This document shows, in pieces, positions 6,962 to 13,681 of a DNA stretch of 16,273 bases. How positions within the stretch are numbered: position 1 is the first letter of the stretch; every line of letters begins with the position of its first letter. The stretch is from positions 1-16,273 of the forward strand of contig JABWAY010000055.1 in assembly GCA_013360825.1 (NCBI GenBank), given 5' to 3'. Origin of the DNA: Candidatus Brocadiia bacterium. GTDB taxonomy: Bacteria > Planctomycetota > MHYJ01 > WSZJ01. A program made the translations under genes and the position numbers. The notes below the pieces were generated by a model. That model was not told the origin of the DNA. It saw nothing but the letters and a program-made list of their open reading frames with translations, and did no database searches.

Positions 6962-9153
6962 GCGGGTCTCGGTTCCGTGAGCGCCGGCGGGCGGGACCCC
7001 GGCTCCGCGACGCGGGCGCAGTTCCGCCCGCCGTTCTTCGCCGCGTAGAGCGCCTGGTCGGCGGCTTTCACGAGGACCTCCAGCGCGTCGCCGTGCTCCG
7101 GGAACGACGCGACGCCGACGGAGACCGTGACCTGGCCGAGCTCGAGGCCGACGATCGGCAGCCGGATCTTCCGGGTGGCCTCCACGATCCGCTCCGCGGC
7201 GATCTTCGCCTGCGCCAGGGGCGTCTCAGACAGGAGCACCGCGAACTCCTCGCCGCCATAGCGGACCATGAGGTCGCTGGAGCGGGCGGTGGTCCGGAGC
7301 GCCCGGGAAAACTCCCGGAGGACGACATCCCCCGCGTCGTGGCCGTAGTTGTCGTTGAACTGCTTGAAGTGATCGATGTCGATCATGAGGACGCCGAGGG
7401 CTTTGCTGTACCGCCGCGCCTGCGACATCATCACGCGGCCGGTTTCGTCGAAATGCCTGCGGTTGTAGAGCCCCGTGAGGGGGTCGCGGATCGCGGCCTG
7501 GCTCATCATGTCGACGTACCGCCGCGCCTGGATCGCCGCTCCCGCGAGCCGGATCAGGTCGAGCGAGAGGTCGATCTTCCAGTCCGCGGGCTCGGCGTCC
7601 CCGAGTTCCAGGTGAATGGTCCCCTCGACCTTCTCGCCGATCCGGATCGGCGCGCAGAGGAAACTCCCCGGCGTGATCCGCCCGAGGCAGGGTTGGACCC
7701 GCTCGGAGCAGGTGCGTGGATCCTGGGCCTCCCCGGTTTCCAGCACAGGACACATCGAGGGATTCCCGAGCACCGGCGGCTCGAACCCTTCCACGGGTTT
7801 CAGCCCCGTGGTCCGCTCGGCGCGCAGGACGTCGCTTCCCGAGCGGCGCAGGAAGATGTTCATGCTCGCGGGCTGGAGCGCCGCCTCGAGGTGGTAGTTC
7901 AGCCTGCGGAGGATCTCCTCCTCCGTCTTCGACTCGTGCATCTCGGTCTGCAGTTTGTTCTTCACGGTCAGGGCGAAATCGCGGGTCCGGACCGTTTCCT
8001 CCCACTCCCGCTGCCGGGACATGTCCCGGTAGACGGCGACCGCGCCGAGGACATTCCGGTCGGGGTCGAGGAGAGGGGCGGCGATGGCCGAGAGGGGAAC
8101 GAGGCGGCCGTCCCGCTTCAGATAGATGTCGTCGGTCGTCACGCGCCCGCGCGCGGTGATCGCGCGGGCGACGGGAAGGGCCCCGGCGGCGACCGGGGCG
8201 CCGCCCGCGTCGGTGAATTCCGGGGATCCGCCCAGGAGCCGATCCCCGGCGGAATTGCAGGTGAGCATGCTGCCGTCCGGGCCCGCGAGAACGACCGATT
8301 CGTCGAGCGAGTCCAGCAGCGTCAGGAGGCGGCCGCGCTCGCGGAGCTCCACGGCGGACAGTTCCTCCACCCGCGTGACTTTCTCGGCCAGCGCCGCGGC
8401 GTCCGCGACGGCGCGCCGCTGGAAGGCCGCGAAGCCGACCAGGGATGCGAGGGAGAAGACGGCGAGGCCGACGAGGCCGAACCTCGGGCTCGTGGAGGCG
8501 TCGCGGTCGCTGACATGGAGGGTCCACGAGAGACCATGAAGCGTCAGCGGGATCAGGAGGGTCGCCCGGGCGTCGGCGCCGCGCGCCGAGGGGCGTCGGC
8601 CGCGGGAGTCGGTGAGCACGAACTCCGCATCGTCGCCGACCGCTTCGTCCACCGCGTCCCCGATCAGGCGGTCGAGGCGGAACACGCCGGTCACGACGCC
8701 GTCCGTTGCGGGCGCCCAGACTGCGACCAGCGTTTCGCCGCCCGGCCCGGGGTGCGGGTCGTCCACGGCGGGCGCTCCCGACAGCGCCCGCCGGAACCCC
8801 TCGGAGGCCGACGAGGGGCGCGAGGCTCCCGGGGGTGCCCCCGGCAGTTCGACCGCCGAGACCACCGCACCGTCGCGGGAGAGGCGCGACACCGCCACCA
8901 GCGCAGGATAGACCCGCGTCAGTTCCCCGCCGGGCTCGCCGCCACGGGCCCCCAGCGCCTCGACGCCGCGGACATGCCGCCAGATCGCGGCCGTGACCGA
9001 GGCGCGGATCCGGTCGGTTTCCGAAGAGCGCCGCTGCTCCACGAGCGCGCCGACCCACGCGAGCGCCGCAACGTTCAGGAGTGCGGCGAGCGTGGCAACG
9101 GTCAGGACCGGACCCCAGAACCCTCGCATCATCGGCCCGCCATTGTCACGCAT
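6958..9153 (-). CDS. membrane-bound sensor diguanylate cyclase (periplasmic sensor, PAS, GAF, GGDEF)
   Basis: 731 residues that would make cyclic di-GMP from two GTP in response to a signal. Order: transmembrane helix (about 12-38), periplasmic region without a recognised fold (39-224), second helix (226-246), linker helix, PAS (about 272-385), GAF (about 408-548) and GGDEF (about 555-715). The active site is RYGGEEF at 631-637, intact. The product-inhibition I-site RxxD (RSSD, 624-627) is present at the same distance as in PleD, so feedback inhibition is expected. The GAF domain carries four cysteines (C468, C482, C489, C500), unusual enough to suggest redox or metal sensing. The start is uncertain: ATG at 9153, 9132 or 9129, none with a good Shine-Dalgarno. 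It begins 21 nt after the molybdoenzyme stop and overlaps the following gene. Confidence 0.93.
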   Translation of the reverse strand: MRDNGGPMMRGFWGPVLTVATLAALLNVAALAWVGALVEQRRSSETDRIRASVTAAIWRHVRGVEALGARGGEPGGELTRVYPALVAVSRLSRDGAVVSAVELPGAPPGASRPSSASEGFRRALSGAPAVDDPHPGPGGETLVAVWAPATDGVVTGVFRLDRLIGDAVDEAVGDDAEFVLTDSRGRRPSARGADARATLLIPLTLHGLSWTLHVSDRDASTSPRFGLVGLAVFSLASLVGFAAFQRRAVADAAALAEKVTRVEELSAVELRERGRLLTLLDSLDESVVLAGPDGSMLTCNSAGDRLLGGSPEFTDAGGAPVAAGALPVARAITARGRVTTDDIYLKRDGRLVPLSAIAAPLLDPDRNVLGAVAVYRDMSRQREWEETVRTRDFALTVKNKLQTEMHESKTEEEILRRLNYHLEAALQPASMNIFLRRSGSDVLRAERTTGLKPVEGFEPPVLGNPSMCPVLETGEAQDPRTCSERVQPCLGRITPGSFLCAPIRIGEKVEGTIHLELGDAEPADWKIDLSLDLIRLAGAAIQARRYVDMMSQAAIRDPLTGLYNRRHFDETGRVMMSQARRYSKALGVLMIDIDHFKQFNDNYGHDAGDVVLREFSRALRTTARSSDLMVRYGGEEFAVLLSETPLAQAKIAAERIVEATRKIRLPIVGLELGQVTVSVGVASFPEHGDALEVLVKAADQALYAAKNGGRNCARVAEPGSRPPALTEPRPA

Positions 9154-9174
9154 TCGGGCCGCAGAATGAAGGAG

Positions 9175-9813
9175 TTACCGCCCGCGCAGCGCCTCCGCCC
9201 GTCCACGCCACTCCCGGTCGTCCCGGTAACGCTCCTCGCGCCAGGGATCGCCGCGCATGTGATAGCCGCGCTCTTCCCAGAATCCAGGCCGGTCGTCCGC
9301 CATGAATTCCACGCCGGACGCCCATTTGGCGGACTTCCAGAGGTACAGGTGCGGGATCAGCCCGCGAACCGGCCCGCCATGCGCCGGCGCGAGCGGCTTG
9401 CCGTCGAACTCCCAGGCGAACATGCAGTCGTCGCGTGCGAAGTCCGCCATCGGGACGTTCGTGGAGTAGTCGGGATGACCGTGGATCATCACGAACTTCG
9501 CCGCGGCCGTGGGGCGGCAGAGACGCAGGAGCTCGGTGTGGAGGACTCCGCGGAAGGTATTGCGGAAGCGCGACCAGGTGGTGACGCAGTGCATGTCGCA
9601 GAGGAGGGATCGGGCGGGGAGGGCGGTGAATTCCGCCCAGGACCATTCGCACGGATTTTCGACCTGGCCGAAGATGCGGAACCGGAAGTCGGTGCGGGTC
9701 ACGACCGGCTGGGCGCCGGCGGTGAGGACCGGCCAGCCGTCGACGAGGTTCTGGCCCGGGGGGAGGCGGTCCGCGGTTCTGTGGGTGTCGCGATGGACGA
9801 TGGGTTCGGTCAT
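9175..9813 (-). CDS. sulfite-oxidase-like molybdopterin-dependent oxidoreductase
   Basis: 212 residues covering the Mo-cofactor-binding domain of the sulfite oxidase superfamily. The cysteine that would bind molybdenum is C76 in CDMHCVTTWSRF (71-83); further conserved parts are the GHPDYSTN stretch and AHGGPVRGLIPHLYLWKSAKW. There is no signal peptide and no separate dimerisation or haem domain, so it looks like a cytoplasmic YuiH/YedY-type short enzyme; the substrate is unknown. It is divergent from the selenoprotein gene (93-nt shared region) and leads the run with the diguanylate cyclase. The ATG at 9813 has no Shine-Dalgarno; TAAATT (9820-9825) lies 6 nt upstream, suggesting a leaderless transcript. 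An N-terminal stretch of about 20 residues (HRDTHRTADRLPPGQ) is typical of the short soluble type. Confidence 0.9.
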   Translation of the reverse strand: MTEPIVHRDTHRTADRLPPGQNLVDGWPVLTAGAQPVVTRTDFRFRIFGQVENPCEWSWAEFTALPARSLLCDMHCVTTWSRFRNTFRGVLHTELLRLCRPTAAAKFVMIHGHPDYSTNVPMADFARDDCMFAWEFDGKPLAPAHGGPVRGLIPHLYLWKSAKWASGVEFMADDRPGFWEERGYHMRGDPWREERYRDDREWRGRAEALRGR

Positions 9814-9819
9814 AGGGGA

Positions 9820-9825
9820 AATTTA
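9820..9825 (-). promoter_or_regulatory. -10-like hexamer in front of the molybdoenzyme gene
   Basis: TAAATT on the minus strand lies 6 nt before the ATG at 9813. No good -35 is visible at the usual distance. It fits the leaderless layout seen at other genes in the window. Confidence 0.3.
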
Positions 9826-9838
9826 CGCGACCGGAGGG

Positions 9839-9868
9839 CTGTCGGGACAGAAGCTTTTCCGATAGAAT
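9839..9868 (+). promoter_or_regulatory. putative selenoprotein gene promoter with overlapping inverted repeat
   Basis: TAGAAT (9863-9868) is a good -10. At the -35 position there is no consensus hexamer but an inverted repeat, CTGTC-GG-GACAG (9839-9850). A poor -35 covered by a dyad suggests an activator- or repressor-controlled promoter. The site lies in the 93-nt region between two divergent redox genes and could serve both. Confidence 0.4.
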
Positions 9869-9906
9869 CACCGGCCCTGCATCGGAATTCCCATAAGGAG
9901 CCGCCC

Positions 9907-10137
9907 ATGCCGCCGACCGCCCCCGCCGTCACGATCTACGGAAAAGCCGGTTGTCCCTACACCACGGCCGCCCGGGAGGCGTACGGCAAGAAAGGGAAGG
10001 TGACCTACGTCGACGTCCAGAAGGACGCCGCCCAGCTGGAGGCGATGCTCAAGCTCTCGAAAGGGGCTCGGCGGGTGCCGGTCATCGTGGACAACGGCAC
10101 CGTGACGGTCGGCTACGAGGGGTCCTGAGGGGTGTAG
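9907..10137 (+). CDS. Uxx-star family glutaredoxin-like selenoprotein (in-frame TGA = Sec74)
   Basis: Small thioredoxin-fold redox protein. The ATG at 9907 has AAGGAG 6 nt upstream. Residues 8-73 show the glutaredoxin core: beta-strand VTIYGK, a one-cysteine CPYT site (C16), the helix TTAAREAYGKKG, and RRVPVIV with the cis-proline P58. Read normally the protein ends at TGA 10126-10128 after residue 73 (GYEGS). The codons after the TGA are GGG GTG TAG, so reading TGA as selenocysteine gives Ser-Sec-Gly-Val-stop, 76 residues with Sec74. That is the Sec-X-X-stop end for which the Uxx-star family is named, and the core resembles that family. A SECIS-like hairpin follows at 10143-10161. C16 and Sec74 could form the redox pair. 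The partner reaction is unknown. The divergent neighbour is a molybdoenzyme. Confidence 0.85.
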
Positions 10138-10410
10138 CCGCAGTCCGGCCGTCGGCCGGACGAGCCGTCGACCTCAACCCGGAGGCCCATCGAGCCCCGG
10201 AATTCCGGATCGGGCGCAGGCCAAGCGCATCTCCGCCCGCAGTTCCGGCAGAGGTACGTGCGCCCGGCGCGCACGGCCGCCGGATCCAGGAGGCCGGGCT
10301 GCCCGGCTGCCGCGGCGTGCGAGGCGAGTTCCTCCGCGACGCAGTCGGTCGGATGCCGTTCCAGCGACCCGTCGTCGACCGAGCGCGGGTCCGGCTCCGG
10401 CGCGCGGCCT
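10113..10410 (-). pseudogene. possible coding remnant with a CxxC motif, no usable start
   Basis: Between the selenoprotein gene and the nrdJ terminator the minus strand stays open in one frame down to a TAG at 10113. Over about 70 codons I counted by hand roughly 86% G+C in third, 77% in first and 64% in second positions, the ordering expected of coding DNA in a GC-rich genome. The peptide includes DCVAEELASHAAAAGQ and RTYLCRNCGRRC. No ATG or TTG is in frame after the terminator, and the first GTG (10274) would give only 53 residues without a Shine-Dalgarno. I do not recognise a family. It may be a decayed gene fragment, or simply composition. Its last part overlaps the SECIS-like hairpin and the selenoprotein 3' end, which argues against a live gene. 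Confidence 0.25.
10126..10176 (+). promoter_or_regulatory. candidate bacterial SECIS element
   Basis: GTCCGGCC (10143-10150) and GGCCGGAC (10154-10161) form a perfect 8-bp stem with loop GUC (10151-10153). The loop begins 22 nt after the TGA, contains G at its first position and is followed by no T-run. These values lie inside the ranges known for bacterial SECIS elements (short loop with an early G, stem of several bp, roughly 16-37 nt from UGA to loop). UGAGG (10126-10130) can also pair with CCUCA (10172-10176), placing the UGA in a lower stem as in E. coli fdhF. Confidence 0.65.
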
Positions 10411-10420
10411 CCGTCGGGGG

Positions 10421-10455
10421 AAAAAAGAAGGGGACCGGCCGTGAAGCCGGTCCCC
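10421..10455 (-). terminator. intrinsic terminator of nrdJ
   Basis: A perfect 10-bp stem (GGGGACCGGC / GCCGGTCCCC, 10430-10439 and 10446-10455) with a 6-nt loop is followed on the minus strand by TTCTTTTTT. It lies 22 nt after the nrdJ stop. On the plus strand there is no T-run behind the stem, so it should act in one direction only. Confidence 0.92.
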
Positions 10456-10477
10456 TGTGATTCCCGGAGGTCCCCGT

Positions 10478-13252
10478 CTAGCTGCAGCCGCTCGTTCCGC
10501 CGCAGTTGTCGCAGCGGTAACAGGCGGCGTAGCGCGTCATGATCGTCCCGCACTCGGGACAGGGCGGAGCGTCCGCCTGGTTGATGAACACATGGCGCTC
10601 CCGTTTCTCCAGCGCGTTCTGAGGCGCCGGTTTCACGGCGGCCGCCTGCAGCTCCGCCGCCTTCACCGCCGCCACCGCCTTCTCGACCTTCTCGAGCACG
10701 GACGTGTCCGTCCCGCGGTCGATCTGGGGAAGCTGGTCCGGCGGCAGGAATTTCAGCGCCATCCAGCGGAAGATGTAGTCGGTGATGGACTTGGCAAAGC
10801 GGATGTTCGGGTTGTTGGTGATGCCCTGCGGCTCGTACCGGCTGTGGATGAACTTGGTGACCAGGACTTCCGCCGGGACGCCGTACTGGAGCGCGATCGA
10901 GACCGCGGTCGCAAAGGAGTCCATCAGCCCGGAGATCGTCGAGCCTTCCTTCGCCATGGTGACGAAGATCTCGCCCGGGGAGCCGTCGTCGTAGAGCCCG
11001 ACGGTCAGGTAACCGTCATGCCCGGCGATCGAGAACTTGTGCGTGATGGAGGCGCGCTCGTCTGAAAGCCGGCGGCGGGCCGGCTTGGCCGGCGTGTCCG
11101 CCTTCCGCGCCCCCGCTTTCTCGGACCGGTTCGTGCCGAGCGGCTGGATCCGCTTCGAGTTGTCGCGGTAGATGGCAACGGCCTTGATGCCCATCTTCCA
11201 GGACTCGATGTACGCGGTCTGGATTTCGTCCACGACGGCGTTCTCCGGGAGGTTGACGGTCTTGGAGATCGCGCCGGAGACGAAGGGCTGGACGGCGGCC
11301 ATCATGCGGATGTGGCCCATGTAGTGGATGAAGCGGGTGCCGTTGACCGCCTTGAAGGCGCAGTCGAAGACCGGGAGATGCTCGGGGCGGAGGTGAGGGG
11401 CGCCCTCGATCGTCTCCTTCTCGTCGATATGCCGGACGATGTCCGCGATCTGCGGCCGGGAGTAGCCGAGCCGCTCGAGGGCCTCGGGAACCGTCTGGTT
11501 GACGATCTTGAGAACCCCGCCGCCGACGAGCTTCTTGTACTTCACCAGGGCGATGTCGGGTTCGACGCCGGTCGTGTCGCAGTCCATCATGAACCCGATC
11601 GTGCCGGTGGGCGCGATCACGGTGACCTGGGCGTTGCGGTACCCGTGCTCGCGACCGAGGTCCAGCGCCTGGTTCCAGGCGCGCCGGGCGGCCTCGAGAA
11701 TCGTGCTCGGGACATGTTTCGGGTCGATGTTGGCGATCGACGCCCGGTGCTTCTCGATCACGCGCAGCATCGGCTGGCGGTTCTTGTGATACTCCTCGAA
11801 CGGTCCCATCTTCTCGGCCACCACCGCGGACATCTTGTACGCCGTCCCGCACATCAGCGCCGTGATCCCGGCGGCGTAGTCCCGCCCCGCGTCGCTGTCG
11901 TAGGGGAGACCGCGCGCCATCAGCAGCGCGCCCAGGTTCGCGAACCCGAGGCCGAGCGTCCGGAACTTGTGCGACATCGTCGCGATCCGGTCCGTCGGGT
12001 ACTTCGATCCGCCGACGATGATCTCCTTCGCCAGCGTCATGATCCCGCAGGCATGGGAGAACGCCTTGATGTCCAGCTCCCCGTCCGCCTGGCGGAACTT
12101 CATCAGGTTCAGGCTCGACAGGTTGCACGCCGTGTTGTCGAGGAACATGTACTCGGAGCACGGGTTCGAGGCGTGGATCTTGTCCGTCGCGGAGCAGGTG
12201 TGCCAGTCGTTGATGGTCGTGTCGAACTGCATCCCGGGGTCGCCGCAGAACCAGGTCTCCTCCGCGATCGCCTTCATCACGTCGCGCGCCCGGAGGCGGT
12301 CGATCACCCGCCCGTCCGTCCGCGCCCGCGTGGTCCACTCCTTGTCGTCCAGCACCGCGCGCATGAACTCGTCGCTCACGCGCACCGAATTGTTCGAATT
12401 CTGGAAAAACACCGAGCTGTAGGCCTCGCCGTTCACGCTTCCGTCGTACCCCGCATCGATCAGCGAATGCGCCTTGCGCTCCTCCGCTCCCTTGCAGTGC
12501 ACGAACTCCAGGATGTCCGGGTGGTCGGCGTCCAGGATGACCATCTTGGCCGCGCGCCGCGTCTTCCCGCCGGACTTGATCACGTTGGCGAACGCATCGA
12601 ATCCCCGCATGAACGACACCGGGCCGGACGGCTTGCCGCCCGAAGAGAGCCGTTCCCGGGCGCTCCGGAGCGGGGAGAGGTTGGTGCCGGTGCCGGAGCC
12701 GTACTTGAAGAGCATTCCCTCGGTTTTGGCGAGGGTGAGGATGCTCTCCATCGAGTCTTCGACCTGGTTGATGAAGCAGGCGGAGCACTGGGGGTGCTTT
12801 TCGATGCCGACGTTGAACCAGACCGGGGAGTTGAAGGCCGACTTCTGGTTCACGAGGAGGTGGGTCAGCTCGGCGTAGAACGCCTGGGCATCCTCGGGGC
12901 TGGCGAAGTATCCGTCCTTCTCGCCCCAGTTCGTGATGGTCCGGGCGACCCGCTCGATCAGCTGGCGGACGGAGTGTTCGCGGTCCGGTCCGTCGACGGC
13001 GCCGCGGAAGTATTTTGAGACGACGACGGAGGTCGCGAGGGCCGACCAGCCTTTGGGGACTTCGACGTTCTTCTGCTCGAAGATCACGTGTCCCTGATCA
13101 TTGGTGATCTGGGTCGTGCGCTGGTCCCATTCCAGCTCGTCGAAGGGGTGGACGTCCGGGCGGGTGAAGAAGCGTTCGATGTGGAGACCGCCGTATTTCG
13201 CCTGGGGTTGGGTCGTGGTGGGTGCAGCGGCCGTCGGGCTGGCTTGAGTCAT
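10478..13252 (-). CDS. nrdJ: adenosylcobalamin-dependent (class II) ribonucleoside-diphosphate reductase NrdJ
   Basis: Makes deoxyribonucleotides using a radical generated from adenosylcobalamin, with no need for oxygen or a small subunit. The 924-residue protein has the alpha/beta-barrel reductase core (about 70-690). Seen are the first redox cysteine region HPQCSACF (153-160), FKYGSGTGTNLS (182-192), the active-site loop NPCSE at 363-367 (N363, C365, E367) and C376 as likely disulfide partner in TACNLSSLNL. A TSCPD domain follows at about 738-840, then a coiled or flexible linker and a cysteine cluster (C898, C901, C911, C914, C917, C923) that looks like a zinc ribbon plus swinging redox arm. 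The N-terminal 20 residues are low-complexity (Thr/Ala/Pro/Gln). The ATG at 13252 has GGAGGAG upstream. It ends with a strong terminator. It is a single-gene transcript. Confidence 0.97.
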   Translation of the reverse strand: MTQASPTAAAPTTTQPQAKYGGLHIERFFTRPDVHPFDELEWDQRTTQITNDQGHVIFEQKNVEVPKGWSALATSVVVSKYFRGAVDGPDREHSVRQLIERVARTITNWGEKDGYFASPEDAQAFYAELTHLLVNQKSAFNSPVWFNVGIEKHPQCSACFINQVEDSMESILTLAKTEGMLFKYGSGTGTNLSPLRSARERLSSGGKPSGPVSFMRGFDAFANVIKSGGKTRRAAKMVILDADHPDILEFVHCKGAEERKAHSLIDAGYDGSVNGEAYSSVFFQNSNNSVRVSDEFMRAVLDDKEWTTRARTDGRVIDRLRARDVMKAIAEETWFCGDPGMQFDTTINDWHTCSATDKIHASNPCSEYMFLDNTACNLSSLNLMKFRQADGELDIKAFSHACGIMTLAKEIIVGGSKYPTDRIATMSHKFRTLGLGFANLGALLMARGLPYDSDAGRDYAAGITALMCGTAYKMSAVVAEKMGPFEEYHKNRQPMLRVIEKHRASIANIDPKHVPSTILEAARRAWNQALDLGREHGYRNAQVTVIAPTGTIGFMMDCDTTGVEPDIALVKYKKLVGGGVLKIVNQTVPEALERLGYSRPQIADIVRHIDEKETIEGAPHLRPEHLPVFDCAFKAVNGTRFIHYMGHIRMMAAVQPFVSGAISKTVNLPENAVVDEIQTAYIESWKMGIKAVAIYRDNSKRIQPLGTNRSEKAGARKADTPAKPARRRLSDERASITHKFSIAGHDGYLTVGLYDDGSPGEIFVTMAKEGSTISGLMDSFATAVSIALQYGVPAEVLVTKFIHSRYEPQGITNNPNIRFAKSITDYIFRWMALKFLPPDQLPQIDRGTDTSVLEKVEKAVAAVKAAELQAAAVKPAPQNALEKRERHVFINQADAPPCPECGTIMTRYAACYRCDNCGGTSGCS

Positions 13253-13278
13253 CCTCTCTCCTCCGTGTGAACTGGTGC

Positions 13279-13308
13279 TTCATAAGTTACGAGTTCGAAC
13301 TGCGACAA
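13279..13308 (-). promoter_or_regulatory. putative nrdJ promoter with internal palindrome
   Basis: On the minus strand TTGTCG (13303-13308) and TATGAA (13279-13284) are 18 nt apart. Between them lies a perfect 10-bp palindrome, AGTTCGAACT (13292-13301), placed where a repressor would block polymerase. The leader would be about 20 nt and include the strong Shine-Dalgarno. It does not match the NrdR box. Confidence 0.4.
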
Positions 13309-13357
13309 TAGGGCACCTGCGTGGTGTGATGGTGTTGAAATCGAAGCGCCGTGCCGT

Positions 13358-13379
13358 GCTCCGTCCGCATGGACGGAGC
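13358..13379. repeat. strong hairpin with GCAT loop
   Basis: GCTCCGTCC (13358-13366) and GGACGGAGC (13371-13379) form a perfect 9-bp stem with a 4-nt loop. A small GTC-TTCG-GAC hairpin follows at about 13389-13398. Neither strand has a T-run next to the stem, so it is not a standard terminator. It might be part of an unannotated structured RNA. Confidence 0.5.
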
Positions 13380-13507
13380 GACGCGAACGTCTTCGGACAC
13401 TACCTCTAGAGCTCCCCCCTCTTGCAATTCCACAATGGCTGGTGGAACGCTGACCGATCCCTCTCCGGGCGATCCCGCGCCCCGGCGTACCCAGAAAGGT
13501 TATCCCC

Positions 13508-13517
13508 CAACTAGTTG
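13508..13517. repeat. 10-bp palindrome CAACTAGTTG
   Basis: Perfect palindrome in the AT-richer part of the nrdJ/HAD intergenic region, preceded by TTATCCCCC (13500-13508). It may be a protein-binding site; no known box is matched. Confidence 0.35.
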
Positions 13518-13551
13518 TGTGTCAAATGCTAACTCGCACAATATTTGGTAG

Positions 13552-13570
13552 TGCCTAACATTGTTAGGCA
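13552..13570. repeat. perfect 8-bp inverted repeat, operator-like
   Basis: TGCCTAAC-ATT-GTTAGGCA is a 19-bp dyad in an AT-richer context, the size and form of a dimeric regulator site. It lies about 110 nt upstream of the HAD gene and about 300 nt upstream of nrdJ. Confidence 0.5.
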
Positions 13571-13596
13571 ACCCCTTTCACGACAAGGAGTTAGCG

Positions 13597-13631
13597 ATCC
13601 GGTTCCCCGGATTCTCCACAAGTTGTCCACC
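13597..13631. repeat. dyad followed by two DnaA-box-like sequences
   Basis: ATCCGG-TTCC-CCGGAT (13597-13612) is directly followed by TTCTCCACA (13612-13620) and TTGTCCACC (13623-13631), spaced 11 bp apart on the same strand. Each differs by one base from a known DnaA box form (TTATCCACA and the high-GC form TTGTCCACA respectively). This may be chance or a DnaA-regulated promoter region. Confidence 0.3.
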
Positions 13632-13669
13632 GCACCCCGAAAAAAATCCTGATTTCCTGCACCCACGGG

Positions 13670-13675
13670 CATAAT
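13670..13675 (+). promoter_or_regulatory. -10 hexamer directly in front of the HAD gene
   Basis: CATAAT lies 6 nt before the ATG at 13682, so transcription would start at or near the A of the start codon. The -35 region is weak. There is no Shine-Dalgarno. Confidence 0.45.
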
Positions 13676-13681
13676 CGGGCG

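Larger units (their letters stand above)
13309..13669. other. 360-bp intergenic region without a credible gene, rich in dyads
   Basis: The only sizeable plus-strand frame (13351-13551) has a serine/proline-rich, unconvincing product. The region contains a strong hairpin, an AT-richer core around 13500-13570 (unlike the rest of the window), three inverted repeats, a run of seven A (13640-13646) and sequences close to DnaA boxes. It separates the divergent nrdJ and HAD genes. No tRNA, rRNA or recognised riboswitch was found in it. Confidence 0.6.

Noticed and set aside
10126..10161. Ordinary TGA stop followed by an intrinsic terminator for the glutaredoxin-like gene
   Set aside because: The stem has no T-run on the plus strand, the in-frame U-G-V-stop tail matches the Uxx-star family, and the UGA-to-loop distance fits a SECIS.
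13351..13551. 66-codon plus-strand frame in the nrdJ/HAD intergenic region
   Set aside because: Ser/Thr/Pro-rich product, no Shine-Dalgarno, lies across a strong hairpin and the AT-rich core.
13500..13560. NrdR boxes near nrdJ (CACAATATTTGGTAGTG)
   Set aside because: The CAC and GTG half-sites are 11 nt apart instead of 8, and there is no second box at the expected spacing.
13552..13570. Integron attC site (GCCTAAC and GTTAGGC match the RYYYAAC and GTTRRRY core consensus)
   Set aside because: The two cores are only 3 nt apart and the inner boxes and long imperfect stem of an attC are missing; no integrase or cassette is present.
13253..13681. Cobalamin riboswitch upstream of the B12-dependent nrdJ
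   Set aside because: No B12 box was found on the minus strand, the predicted nrdJ leader is only about 20 nt, and such switches usually control B12-independent alternatives.
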